Assembly (NCBI GenBank): GCA_947591155.1
Contig: CANQDA010000007.1
Span: 51,292 to 115,291 of the forward strand
Direction of reading: 5' to 3'
DNA: 64,000 nucleotides
Source: an uncultured Lachnospiraceae bacterium
GTDB lineage: Bacteria; Bacillota; Clostridia; Lachnospirales; Lachnospiraceae
In this document: in pieces, positions 54,922-63,575 of the stretch
Layout of the letters: each line of letters begins with the position of its first letter
Numbering within the stretch: the stretch's first letter is position 1
Notes under the pieces: model-generated
Told to the model about the DNA's origin: nothing
The model's database searches: none
Seen by the model: only the letters and a program-made list of their open reading frames with translations
Made by a program: the position numbers and the translations under genes

Positions 54922-54959
54922 TGAGCCGTGCGTAGCTTTTTCGAGGTCGGCACGGCTCA
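54922..54959 (+). repeat. Short hairpin copy of the dispersed repeat
   Basis: TGAGCCGTGC (54922-54931) pairs perfectly with GCACGGCTCA (54950-54959) around an 18-base loop containing CTTTTT. It lies directly after the yigZ stop and before murI. Same inverted arms as the copies near 15164, 18380 and 23804. Confidence 0.7.
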
Positions 54960-55008
54960 AACATTCGGTTATAATGCATCGAAGAACAACATGGAGGGCA
55001 ACACAGAA

Positions 55009-55848
55009 ATGGCAGAACAGACAGAGCGCGCGATCTGCGCCGCGCCGATCGGCGTGTTTGACTCCGGCGTGGGCGGGCTGACCGTTGCGAGGGAGATCAT
55101 GCGCAACCTTCCGAACGAGCGCATCGTATATTTCGGGGACACGGCCCGCGTGCCGTACGGGAGCAAGTCGCGGGAGACGATCCTGCGCTACTCGCGGCAG
55201 ATCATCCGCTTCCTGCGCACCGAGCAGGTCAAGGCGATCGTCATTGCCTGCAATACGGCCAGCGCGCTGGCGCTCGACGAGGTGGAGAAGGAGCTGGATA
55301 TTCCGATCATCGGCGTGATCAAGTCCGGCGCGCGCGTCGCGGCTGCATCCACCGTGAACAAAAAAGTCGGCGTGATCGGCACGGAGAGCACGATCAACAG
55401 CGGGATGTACGACCAGTTGATCCGTGCAGAGGACCCGGAGATCACGGTGTACGGGAAGGCCTGTCCGCTATTCGTGCCTCTTGTGGAGGAGGGCTGGCTG
55501 AAGGATCCGGTGACGGAGACGGTGGCGAGCCGATATCTGAAAGAATTGCTGGACGAGGGGATCGACAGCCTGATCCTTGGCTGCACACATTATCCGCTTT
55601 TGCGTTCACTGATCGGGGAGATCACAGGGCCTGAGGTGCATCTGGTGAATCCGGCCTACGAGACGGCGAAGGAGCTGGAACGTCTGCTGGCGCAGAAGAA
55701 CCTTCTGAATACACAGGCGAAGCCTCCTGGTAACGAACCCTACAAGTTTTATGTCAGCGACGCCGCGGACAAATTCAAGCGCTTCGCGAATTCTATTCTT
55801 CCGTACGACATTGAGACGACGCAAAAGATCAATATTGAGGAATACTGA
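55009..55848 (+). CDS. murI: Glutamate racemase
   Basis: 279 residues from the ATG at 55009 (GGAGGG ten bases upstream); an in-frame ATG at 54991 is possible. N-terminal IGVFDSGVGGLTVAREI, catalytic Cys81 in IACNTAS and the second Cys in LGCTHYPLL. It makes D-glutamate for peptidoglycan. The copy of the GAGCCGTGC repeat lies just before it. Cytoplasmic. Confidence 0.96.
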   Translation: MAEQTERAICAAPIGVFDSGVGGLTVAREIMRNLPNERIVYFGDTARVPYGSKSRETILRYSRQIIRFLRTEQVKAIVIACNTASALALDEVEKELDIPIIGVIKSGARVAAASTVNKKVGVIGTESTINSGMYDQLIRAEDPEITVYGKACPLFVPLVEEGWLKDPVTETVASRYLKELLDEGIDSLILGCTHYPLLRSLIGEITGPEVHLVNPAYETAKELERLLAQKNLLNTQAKPPGNEPYKFYVSDAADKFKRFANSILPYDIETTQKINIEEY

Positions 55849-55935
55849 TATCACGACATGCAAAGTATAATTTTGCATACTATGTCCTGCGGGAGAATAC
55901 AGAAAAAGAAAACAGATCAAGGAGGGGATTCTCGG

Positions 55936-56382
55936 ATGACGGAAGACGTTCTGGTCAGCGTAAAGGGACTCCACACACTGAATACCGCGCAGGACGAGGA
56001 GATCGAAGTCTTTTCCGCCGGGAAGTATTATTTTCGGAACGGGAAACATTACCTGCTGTACGACGAGCAGGTAGAGGAGAACGGGGACGTCGTCAGCAAC
56101 CGCATCACGCTGAAAGACGGCGGCATGGAGATTGTGAAAAAGGGCGCCGTGAACGTGAAAATGACCTTCCTGCGCGAAGAAAAGACGGAGTGCTGGTATG
56201 AGACGCCATTCGGGGAAATGCTGGTGGGACTGGAAGTGACGGATATGAGGACGGTGGAAGAGGAGGATCTTCTCGAGATCCATGTCGCATACCGGCTCGA
56301 GCTCAACTATGAGCATGTCGCGGACTGTCAGATTCGGATCCGCGCGGTCGCGAAGGGAAGTCCGAGGTTTCACCTTCGGTGA
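55936..56382 (+). CDS. DUF1934 domain protein
   Basis: 148 residues from the ATG at 55936 (AAGGAGGGG upstream). A beta-barrel-like pattern with the DUF1934 hallmarks (KGLHTLNTAQDEEIEVFSAG; LEVTDMRTVEEEDLLEIHVAY). Lipocalin-like fold, function unknown; in Firmicutes it often neighbours murI or arginine/tRNA genes. Cytoplasmic. Terminator follows at 56448. Confidence 0.85.
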   Translation: MTEDVLVSVKGLHTLNTAQDEEIEVFSAGKYYFRNGKHYLLYDEQVEENGDVVSNRITLKDGGMEIVKKGAVNVKMTFLREEKTECWYETPFGEMLVGLEVTDMRTVEEEDLLEIHVAYRLELNYEHVADCQIRIRAVAKGSPRFHLR

Positions 56383-56447
56383 TTTCATAGAAGTTTTCGT
56401 CCGATTTCACTCGGGTGAGACAGGGCAAAAGAAAACAAAAGACGCAA

Positions 56448-56487
56448 TTAAAAAACTGTTTGGATTGATCCGATCCGGCAGTTTTTT
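56448..56487 (+). terminator. Terminator after the DUF1934 gene
   Basis: AAAAAACTG (to 56458) pairs with CAGTTTTTT (from 56479), with GGAT/ATCC inside and a T run at the end. Confidence 0.75.
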
Positions 56488-56503
56488 GTTTCTCTAAGGC
56501 GCA

Positions 56504-56545
56504 ATTTCACAAACGTCAGGTTTGATTTCACAAACGTCAGGTCTG
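56504..56545. repeat. Tandem 21-bp repeat
   Basis: Two direct copies of a 21-base unit (56504-56524 and 56525-56545) differ at one base. They lie in a 363-base gene-free stretch (56383-56745) that also holds the terminator and an AT-rich tail before the next gene. Confidence 0.75.
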
Positions 56546-56745
56546 AGAACTTTGAAGAAACTTTTGTATATGGTAAAATACTTATAGAAATTTCTTCCTA
56601 ACAAAAGCCATTGCCCCACGTATCAATTTATAAAAGCGGATAAAGCCGAAAGGCTACAGAAATCATAAAATATCATCGGAAAGCAGATCTGCCGAAGGCG
56701 GAATTGCAAATAAATAATTCAATCAATGTAAAGGAGAAAACAACT

Positions 56746-57084
56746 ATGAAGAAATTCAACAACGCACTTTGGTGTGCCGTTCTCGCAGTGGTCGTATTTG
56801 TCTGCTACTTTTGCGTTCCGGTGCTCCATATGGATGGATTTGTCTACGCCGGCTGCATCCTGATCGGCGCGTTTGTGGCATACATGAAGGACGCGCTGAC
56901 AAGCAAGGAGAGGAAAAAGAGAATGAGCAACGCGCTTTGGTGCGCTGTTTTCGCGGTGATCGTGTTCGCTTGCTACTTCCTCATTTCGGCGTTCCACTTT
57001 GACGGAATGCTCTACGCCGGCTGTATCCTGATCGGCGCGTTCGCGGCGTATCTGCAGGATGTGATGACCAAAGAGAAGGCCTGA
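56746..57084 (+). CDS. Small membrane protein with internal duplication
   Basis: 112 residues from the ATG at 56746 (AAAGGAG upstream). Two nearly identical halves of about 55 residues: NALWCAVLAVVVFVCYF...YAGCILIGAFVAYMKDAL and NALWCAVFAVIVFACYF...YAGCILIGAFAAYLQDVM. Each has two hydrophobic segments, so four membrane helices in all. The duplication is recent at protein level. Function unknown. Confidence 0.8.
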   Translation: MKKFNNALWCAVLAVVVFVCYFCVPVLHMDGFVYAGCILIGAFVAYMKDALTSKERKKRMSNALWCAVFAVIVFACYFLISAFHFDGMLYAGCILIGAFAAYLQDVMTKEKA

Positions 57085-57142
57085 CAAAAGAAAAAATTTT
57101 TGACGGAAATGAGAGACAGCGTTACAAAGGGGCAAAAGAATT

Positions 57143-57177
57143 GGCGAGGACATTGCGTCCTCGCCCGTTATTTTATT
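57143..57177. terminator. Terminator between two convergent genes
   Basis: GGCGAGGAC (57143-57151) pairs with GTCCTCGCC (57157-57165), loop ATTGC, then TTATTTTATTT. Confidence 0.85.
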
Positions 57178-57679
57178 TCTTTCCTTTTTTTCCGCTTGCC
57201 TTTTGAAGATTCTTGTTCTCTTCGTCGATCTTTTTGGAGAGCTTGTCGCGTGTCCTTGCCCAGAAGCCTTTTTTCTTCTGCACGGTCTCAAGCGGTCCGC
57301 GCACGCCTCTCACTTCCATAATGTAGATGCCGCTGACGACGGCTTTGACTTCCTTCTTGACCGGGATCGTGTCGAAAACGGCGGCGTCGCTGACGAGCGT
57401 CATGATACGGGGCCCGACCTTCGCCTTGACGATCGGGAGCTTGGAGCGCCGCATCAGCTTCGGCGTCTGGTCGATCACCATCTGCGGCAATCCCGAATCT
57501 TTGATCGGCATTCGTTTCTTGTCAATGATCAGCATCGATAGCGTCTGTTTGGCCGCTTCCATCTGTTCCTGCTGCGCGGCCTGCTTCTTCTGCATCTTGC
57601 GCCCGACGAAATAGAGGACGATCAGCGCGACGACAAGTACAAGCAGTATGATCAGTAAAACTTTGAGTGCTGTTGGCAT
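57173..57679 (-). CDS. Single-span membrane protein with basic tail, function unknown
   Basis: 168 residues: an N-terminal membrane helix (residues 5-27), a compact middle (VKAKVGPRIMTLVSDAAVF region, 50-130) and a Lys-rich C-terminus ending in KGKK. Membrane-bound, with most of the protein in the cytoplasm. Reading direction is opposite to the duplicated membrane protein gene. I do not recognise the family. Confidence 0.75.
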   Translation of the reverse strand: MPTALKVLLIILLVLVVALIVLYFVGRKMQKKQAAQQEQMEAAKQTLSMLIIDKKRMPIKDSGLPQMVIDQTPKLMRRSKLPIVKAKVGPRIMTLVSDAAVFDTIPVKKEVKAVVSGIYIMEVRGVRGPLETVQKKKGFWARTRDKLSKKIDEENKNLQKASGKKGKK

Positions 57680-57846
57680 ATGTACCTCCGTGAATTTAGA
57701 TTTGATCCATAAATTTTTTCTTCATTTTAGCATTCTAGCATTGTTTCTGGAAAAGTGCAATAATTCTTTGGGTTTTATTTTCAAAGCAAAGAACGAATTG
57801 TGGGCTTACAGGACGGCCGAGGCGGATATTGAGACAGGAATTTGAA

Positions 57847-57948
57847 ATGATGGATGAGAGGCTATACAACAATTCATTCAAGAGATTTAAGGAACGAGGA
57901 TGCAATGTGGAGAACATTGCGATACAGCGCGCAGAGTTGAGAAGCTGA
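57847..57948 (+). other. Short ORF of doubtful status in the gap before the toxin-antitoxin pair
   Basis: ATG ATG GAT GAG... encodes 33 residues (MMDERLYNNSFKRFKERGCN...) before a stop. No clear RBS. It may be a remnant of a longer gene or noise. The 337-base gap 57680-58016 holds nothing else I can support. Confidence 0.2.
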
Positions 57949-58016
57949 CAGAAAAGAAGAAAACCGCCTCCGGACTTTGGCAAGAGCGGGGCGGTGTCAT
58001 TATGATTTGCAAGACA

Positions 58017-58289
58017 TTATATGCCGAACAGATCAGCATGGGTGCCTGTTCGGTTAAGAAGCAGTTCCGTATCAGTCTGTTTGTAAATTAATAGCCAGTC
58101 CGGCTCAATATGGCATTCTCTGTACCCGGCATATTTTCCGATTAGATTATGATCCCTGTTTTTTGCTGGCAGAGGTGCAGGAATGCGGAGCGTATCAATC
58201 GCCTGTTGCAGTAATGCCATTTGGTTTCCACGTTTTACGCAGGTTTTGAAATCTTTCTTGAATCTGGTGGAGTATCTTACATTAAGCAT
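58017..58289 (-). CDS. YafQ-family mRNA interferase toxin
   Basis: 90 residues. RelE/ParE-superfamily fold of the YafQ type: YSTRFKKDFKTCVKRG, then NLIGKYAGYRECHIEPDWLLIYK and RTGTHADLFG, with the His/Asp residues typical of the ribosome-dependent endoribonuclease. Its gene begins two bases after the antitoxin gene ends. Possibly plasmid addiction-type or stress module; toxicity untested. Confidence 0.88.
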   Translation of the reverse strand: MLNVRYSTRFKKDFKTCVKRGNQMALLQQAIDTLRIPAPLPAKNRDHNLIGKYAGYRECHIEPDWLLIYKQTDTELLLNRTGTHADLFGI

Positions 58290-58291
58290 AA

Positions 58292-58501
58292 TTATTCCTC
58301 CATCAGTTCAGCAAAAAGATCCGCTGTGCTCCCGGTGAATACTGTACCGCCGCCGCGTTCGAGTTCTTCCATTGATGCCAGTGTTTCGGCATTCGGGATT
58401 TCATCCGGCACGGAGATTCCCTGCAAATAGGCAACGACATAGTACATTTTACTGTCTGGTATCTGATCGATAAGAATCTTGGCAAATTCACGGTTGCTCA
58501 T
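58292..58501 (-). CDS. Antitoxin partner of the YafQ-type toxin
   Basis: 69 residues from the ATG at 58501 (GGAAGTG upstream); a start at 58519 is less likely. N-terminal helical segment, then a flexible C-terminal part GGTVFTGSTADLFAELM, the kind of tail that wraps the toxin in RelB/DinJ-type antitoxins. A ribbon-helix-helix DNA-binding N-terminus is not obvious. Same operon as the toxin, antitoxin first. Confidence 0.75.
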   Translation of the reverse strand: MSNREFAKILIDQIPDSKMYYVVAYLQGISVPDEIPNAETLASMEELERGGGTVFTGSTADLFAELMEE

Positions 58502-58641
58502 AAATACACTTCCTTTCATGGTTATTATACTGCTGTCAGTGTGGATTATTCAATATATATTTTGAGTTCCTGTGAGCCAATTAATTACAAATCGGGCAAT
58601 TCTGAATCTGTACGAAAACATTTTAATGATACTTAATTATA

Positions 58642-58688
58642 CAAGGTTATTAAACAAAAATCAATATTAATAACCTTGACATAACAAA
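58642..58688. repeat. 12-bp inverted repeat in the AT-rich gap
   Basis: CAAGGTTATTAA (58642-58653) and TTAATAACCTTG (58677-58688) are perfect inverted copies 23 bases apart. It lies in the 439-base gap 58502-58940, which is otherwise AT-rich and gene-free. Confidence 0.5.
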
Positions 58689-58802
58689 TTCTGATGAAGA
58701 TTTTATGTTTGCCGAGCTTGAAGTCTTTTACATGAGAGTAAAGGATACAATGCGATTTCTTTAAAGCCTTAAAAATCCCTTTATTTATCTTATTTTTGGA
58801 TA

Positions 58803-58831
58803 TTGACGAAATACGACGAAACGAATACTAT
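58803..58831 (+). promoter_or_regulatory. Promoter of the trigger-factor-like gene
   Basis: TTGACG at 58803-58808, a 17-bp spacer and TACTAT at 58826-58831, about 110 bases upstream of the start. Confidence 0.55.
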
Positions 58832-58940
58832 ATTAATTTCGGAGAAAGTGCAATAAAAATGGAAAAATAATATTTCCTAGTGCGAAACCGGGGCGTATAT
58901 GGTATACTCAAAGTATCTTGGACGAGAGGAGTCAGTTATT

Positions 58941-60314
58941 ATGAGAAGAAAGAATATATTTGCGGCCCTTCTTTGTTCCGTTTGTCTGGCCGTTTCCGCT
59001 GTGGCAGCCGCAGCGACGGCGGAGGAGAACGGGACGGAGGCGGTGTCCGAGGCGTCGCAGACGAAAGACGGCGCGCAGGAGAGCGCGGACGCTGATGAGG
59101 CCGATACAGAGCAGGAGTCCGTAGCCGACGCGATCAACGGGGCCGAGGAGAGTATCGAGGCCGAGACAGAGATGACCGTTCCGGAGAAGCCGGAGTATAC
59201 GGCGTCGGACTATGTGACGTTGGGCGAATACAAGGGCTTGACCGTCGTGAGAGAGGCGGCTGAGGTCACGGAGGAGGAGATCGATCAGGAGATCCTGTTC
59301 GACCTTCAAAATTCGGATCAGCTGGAGACACTGACGGAGGGCTCCGTGCAGGACGGCGATACGGTCAATATCGATTATGAGGGCAAGAAGGAAGGAGTCG
59401 CCTTTGACGGCGGCACGGCCAAAGGATATGATCTGACGATCGGTTCCGGCACGTTTATCGACGGCTTTGAGGACGGACTGATCGGAGTGGCGGTCGGCGA
59501 GACGGTCGATCTTCCGCTGACATTTCCGGAGAACTACGGCAGCGAGGATTTGGCCGGAGCGGACGTCGTGTTCACAGTCACGGTCAACGAGATCAAACGT
59601 ATCCCGGAACTAACCGATGAGGTGGCAAACGCCGTCACGGACGGAGCGTATCCGGATGTGGCTTCCTACCGGGAGAGTATCCGCGCGACACTCATGGAAG
59701 GGAAAGAGGAGCAGATCGAGAACAATCTCATGGGAGATCTCCTGACGCAGATTGCGAATGCGAGCGAGATCCACGGCTACCCGCAGGACGTTGTCGATTA
59801 CTATGTCACCCTGCTCGAGCAGAATTACAGAAGCGCGGCGGAGATGTATTCGATGGAGTTTGAGGATTTCCTGTCAGCGTATCTGGAGATGACGCCGGAA
59901 CAGTTCCAGGAGGAGGCTGTGATGACCAGCCAGGAGATGCTGCAGCAGGAGATGTATCTGAAGGCGATCGCCGAGGCTGAGGGTATAGAGCTCAGCGATG
60001 AGGAATACGAGGCCGGGACACAGCGATACGCCGAACAGTACGGATACGAGACGGCGGAGGAGCTGATCGCGGCGAACGACGAGGAAGAGATCCGCATCAG
60101 CCTGCTTCAGGAGAAGGTGCTTGATTTCCTGATGGAGAACGCGAATATCGTGGACGCGGAGGTCGAGACGGAGACAGAGACCGAGTTCACCGGCGCGGAG
60201 CTTGTCACGGAAGCGGCTGAGTCGGAGACCGGATCAGGGGAGACCGAGGCGGAATCCACGGAATCCGGGACAGCCGAGGCGGAGACAGAGCCTGAAAGCG
60301 AGACCGAAGCATAG
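58941..60314 (+). CDS. Secreted trigger-factor-like FKBP peptidyl-prolyl isomerase
   Basis: 457 residues from the ATG at 58941 (GAGAGGAG upstream). N-terminal signal peptide (MRRKNIFAALLCSVCLAVSA, cut near ATA-EE), an acidic Glu/Ala linker, an FKBP domain (QDGDTVNIDYEGKKEGVAFDG; GSGTFIDGFEDGLIGVAVGE; about 150-235) and the trigger-factor C-terminal helical arm (about 240-420). The ribosome-binding N-domain of cytosolic trigger factor is lacking. It ends in a Glu/Thr-rich tail. An extracellular foldase, likely helping secreted proteins; membrane anchoring not seen. Confidence 0.87.
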   Translation: MRRKNIFAALLCSVCLAVSAVAAAATAEENGTEAVSEASQTKDGAQESADADEADTEQESVADAINGAEESIEAETEMTVPEKPEYTASDYVTLGEYKGLTVVREAAEVTEEEIDQEILFDLQNSDQLETLTEGSVQDGDTVNIDYEGKKEGVAFDGGTAKGYDLTIGSGTFIDGFEDGLIGVAVGETVDLPLTFPENYGSEDLAGADVVFTVTVNEIKRIPELTDEVANAVTDGAYPDVASYRESIRATLMEGKEEQIENNLMGDLLTQIANASEIHGYPQDVVDYYVTLLEQNYRSAAEMYSMEFEDFLSAYLEMTPEQFQEEAVMTSQEMLQQEMYLKAIAEAEGIELSDEEYEAGTQRYAEQYGYETAEELIAANDEEEIRISLLQEKVLDFLMENANIVDAEVETETETEFTGAELVTEAAESETGSGETEAESTESGTAEAETEPESETEA

Positions 60315-60337
60315 GAAAAGAGAGGGATCCAGAATCT

Positions 60338-61240
60338 ATGAAAGCGAAGTTGATCGTACTCCTCGGGGTGCTCGGGGTCTCTTTTTCCGCGATCTTTGTA
60401 AAATACACAACCGCTCCGGCGGTTGTGATCGCGTTTTACCGTATGTTTTTTGCCGCCGTGATTTTGCTTCCGGTCGCGTGGAAAAACTGCCGGGAGGAGT
60501 GGAAGGCGCTTGGGAAGCGGACCGTGCTGATGTGTGTCTTGAGCGGCGTATTCCTCGCCTGCCATTTTTCCTTCTATTTTCAGTCGATCGCATACACGTC
60601 AATCGCCTCGAGCACAGTGCTTGTGGACACAGAGGTATTCTTTGTCGCGATCGTGTCAATTCTGTTCCTGAAGGAAAAGCTCTCCCTGCTGGGAGCGTTC
60701 TGCATTGTGCTGACCTTTGCTGGTAGCGTCGTGTTGGCCTTGAGCGACCGCGGCGCGGGCAGCAACGCGGTCCGCGGCGATCTGCTGGCGGTGACGGGGG
60801 CGTTCTTCGTGGCGCTGTACACGCTGATCGGGCGGTTGGAGCGCAGGAAGATGTCGACGATGCTCTACACGTTTCTGGTGTACGGGACGGCCGCGCTGAC
60901 GCTCGCGCTCTTCTGCGCGGCGACGCGTCTTCCGGTCGTCGGCTATGAGCCGAAGAACTACGCGCTCGGACTGGGGCTTGCGCTGTGCTGTACGCTGCTC
61001 GGACACAGTGTGTTCAGCTGGGGACTGAAATATCTGCCGGCGACGTTCATTTCGACGGCGAAGCTCGGGGAACCGGTGTTCGCGACGGTGCTTGGGATCT
61101 TCCTGTTCGGGCAGGTTCCGGCGCTGCAGCAGGTCGTCGGAGCGGTGATCATACTGGTGGGTCTGTATCTGTATACCACATCGCAGACGAGCGATGCAGG
61201 GGAACGAGACCATACAGATACGAGTGACGCGGGAAAATGA
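60338..61240 (+). CDS. EamA/DMT-family transporter
   Basis: 300 residues with ten membrane helices in two five-helix EamA repeats (the first starting KLIVLLGVLGVSFSAIFVKYT, the second near GDLLAVTGAFFVALYTLIG). A drug/metabolite efflux superfamily member; substrate unknown. The C-terminus has a charged tail (DAGERDHTDTSDAGK). It follows the foldase gene after 23 bases with GAGAGGGA upstream, so they may be co-transcribed. Confidence 0.87.
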   Translation: MKAKLIVLLGVLGVSFSAIFVKYTTAPAVVIAFYRMFFAAVILLPVAWKNCREEWKALGKRTVLMCVLSGVFLACHFSFYFQSIAYTSIASSTVLVDTEVFFVAIVSILFLKEKLSLLGAFCIVLTFAGSVVLALSDRGAGSNAVRGDLLAVTGAFFVALYTLIGRLERRKMSTMLYTFLVYGTAALTLALFCAATRLPVVGYEPKNYALGLGLALCCTLLGHSVFSWGLKYLPATFISTAKLGEPVFATVLGIFLFGQVPALQQVVGAVIILVGLYLYTTSQTSDAGERDHTDTSDAGK

Positions 61241-61368
61241 GATCATACAAATACGAGCGACACAGAAAAATGAGATCATATGAATATTGATTGACGAGAA
61301 ATCAGAAAAAATGAGCGGGTCGGAATCGAAAGTACGGAGGGGATCGGTCCGGGAGGGGTGAAGGAACG

Positions 61369-62262
61369 ATGAAAAAAGTGGGAATGATCCTGGAAGGCGG
61401 CGGACAGCGCGGTATTTTCACAAGCGGCGTGCTGGATTACTTTATGGAGCGTAAGCTTGTGGTTCCGTATGTGATCGGGGTATCCGCGGGCGCGTGCAAC
61501 GCGGTGGATTACGTGTCGGGCCAGATCCTGCGCACGAAGGAGTGTATGCTCGACGCGCAGCTCGACTATGAGCTGTACGGGTTCCGCACGATGGTGAAGA
61601 CAAGGCATTTCATGAATATGGACCTGCTCTTCGACCAGTTTCCGTACCACGACTATCCGTTTAACTTTAAGGCGTTTGCGAAGTCGCCGACGCGCTGTCT
61701 GCTCGCGGCGACGAACTGCCTGACGGGCAGGGCGCAGTTCTTCGAGGAATACCACGACAAGGCGCGGTTGATGGACATCTGCCGGGCGTCGTCGAGCCTG
61801 CCGTTCGCGGCGGCAATGGCGGAGATCGACGGGGTTCCGATGATGGACGGAGGGATCGCGGATTCGGTGCCGGTGCGCAAGGCGATCGCGGATGGCTTCG
61901 ACTACAACATCGTGATCCTGACGAGGGGGCACGGCTACTACAAAAAGGAGGGCAACGCGTCGCTGATGAAGCTCGCGAAGCTCGTCTATCGGAAGTATCC
62001 GGGACTTGCCCGTGCGCTGATGATGCGCAACCACTCCTACAACCGGGAGATGGATCTGATCAACCGCCTGGAAAAACAGGGAAAGGTCTTCGCAATCCGG
62101 CCGACGGTTCCGTGCGTCAGCCGGACGGAGACGGATCTCGAGAAGCTCGAGGATTTCTACTGGCACGGCTACGAGCTCGCGAAAAAGATGTATCCGGAAC
62201 TGAAGGAGTGGCTCGCAAAACGCGAGGAGTGCGTCAGCCGGAAACGGCTGCTGGTGAGATGA
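61369..62262 (+). CDS. Patatin-like phospholipase-family protein
   Basis: 297 residues. Oxyanion-hole GGGQRG, nucleophile GVSAG (Ser near residue 41) and Asp in the DGG motif (MDGGIADS, about residue 160): the Ser/Asp dyad of patatins. Cytoplasmic, the YjjU-like group in Gram-positives. It hydrolyses acyl lipids; a specific substrate is not known. GGAGGGG lies upstream of the ATG. Confidence 0.92.
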   Translation: MKKVGMILEGGGQRGIFTSGVLDYFMERKLVVPYVIGVSAGACNAVDYVSGQILRTKECMLDAQLDYELYGFRTMVKTRHFMNMDLLFDQFPYHDYPFNFKAFAKSPTRCLLAATNCLTGRAQFFEEYHDKARLMDICRASSSLPFAAAMAEIDGVPMMDGGIADSVPVRKAIADGFDYNIVILTRGHGYYKKEGNASLMKLAKLVYRKYPGLARALMMRNHSYNREMDLINRLEKQGKVFAIRPTVPCVSRTETDLEKLEDFYWHGYELAKKMYPELKEWLAKREECVSRKRLLVR

Positions 62263-62335
62263 CGAAAAGGCTGCCGCAGTTTGTGATCGCACGGTAACAA
62301 TTCGATTACTTTCAAAACGAGTAGCGATGGGATAG

Positions 62336-63496
62336 ATGAAAATGGATGAACGGACAGCAGCTTTGATCGAAAAACTGGAGACGCGACATTTTCTGACGCT
62401 TGCGGAGTACGAATCTCTGATCGGATATATGATTGAGAAGCCTGCGTCGGACAGAGCAAAGCGAACCTCAGAAGATGAATCTCCGACCGGACATCAGGCG
62501 GACGAGGCGGCGGCACTGCTGGCAGAGAAGGCATCCGCCGTGCGGCAGCGGGTCTATGGGAGAGACGTCTACATACGCGGACTGATCGAGATCAGTAACA
62601 TCTGTAAAAACGACTGCTACTACTGCGGAATTCGCAGGAGCAATCACTTCTGTGAGCGCTACCGGCTCTCGGAGCAGGAGATCCTGGAATGCTGCGCGCA
62701 AGGGTATGAGCTCGGCTTTCGGACCTTCGTCCTGCAAGGCGGGGAGGACGCGCATTTTTCGGACGAGCTGGTCTGCCGTCTGGTTGGACAGATCAAGAGG
62801 AATCACCCGGACTGCGCGGTGACGCTGTCGCTCGGGGAGCGCAGCCGCGAGAGCTATCAGCGGATGTTCGACGCCGGGGCGGACCGTTATCTGCTGCGGC
62901 ACGAGACCGCAGACAAAGCGCATTATGAGAAGCTGCACCCGCCGCAGATGTCGTTCGACAATCGGATGCGCTGCCTGCGCGATCTGCGGGAGATCGGCTA
63001 TCAGGTGGGCTGTGGATTCATGGTCGGATCGCCTTACCAGACCGCGCGGACGCTCGCGGAGGACCTGAAGTTCATTGACGAGTTTCACCCGGACATGTGC
63101 GGCATCGGCCCGTTCATTCCGCATCAGGCGACGCCGTTCGCAAAGGAGCCGGCGGGGACCGTGGAGCTGACCTGCTATCTGCTGTCGATCATACGGCTGA
63201 TCCATCCGAACGTGCTGCTCCCGTCGACGACGGCGCTCGGGACGATCGACCCGCAGGGGCGCGAGAAGGGGATTTTGGCGGGCGCGAACGTCGTGATGCC
63301 AAACCTGTCCCCGATTTCGGTGCGGAAGAAATACGAGCTGTACGACAACAAAATCTGCACCGGGGACGAGTCGGCGCAGTGCAGGCATTGCCTGGAGCAG
63401 CGCATGGAGTCGATCGGTTATCATGTCGTGACCGACCGGGGAGACGTCAGAGGATGGGAGGACTCAAAGCAAGTCGGATATGAGCGCAATGCATGA
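62336..63496 (+). CDS. hydE: [FeFe]-hydrogenase maturase HydE (radical SAM)
   Basis: 386 residues. Radical-SAM cluster CKNDCYYCG (Cys90, Cys94, Cys97), SAM-binding GGED motif and the BATS-type C-terminal domain with CEQ region SAQCRHCL. HydE acts in building the dithiomethylamine ligand of the H-cluster. It is followed by hydG after about 80 bases; hydF and the hydrogenase gene are not in the window. The start at 62336 or 62342 is uncertain; no strong RBS. Confidence 0.92.
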   Translation: MKMDERTAALIEKLETRHFLTLAEYESLIGYMIEKPASDRAKRTSEDESPTGHQADEAAALLAEKASAVRQRVYGRDVYIRGLIEISNICKNDCYYCGIRRSNHFCERYRLSEQEILECCAQGYELGFRTFVLQGGEDAHFSDELVCRLVGQIKRNHPDCAVTLSLGERSRESYQRMFDAGADRYLLRHETADKAHYEKLHPPQMSFDNRMRCLRDLREIGYQVGCGFMVGSPYQTARTLAEDLKFIDEFHPDMCGIGPFIPHQATPFAKEPAGTVELTCYLLSIIRLIHPNVLLPSTTALGTIDPQGREKGILAGANVVMPNLSPISVRKKYELYDNKICTGDESAQCRHCLEQRMESIGYHVVTDRGDVRGWEDSKQVGYERNA

Positions 63497-63575
63497 TGAA
63501 AAAAGTAAGAAGATTCGGCTGTGGATGAGCGCAGTCCGGAAAATAGATAAGAGACAAAGAAAAGAGGTAAGCAAG

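Noticed and set aside
57680..58016. Gene remnant before the toxin-antitoxin pair
   Set aside because: Only a 33-residue ORF without RBS or recognisable domain; listed as doubtful but not supported as a pseudogene.
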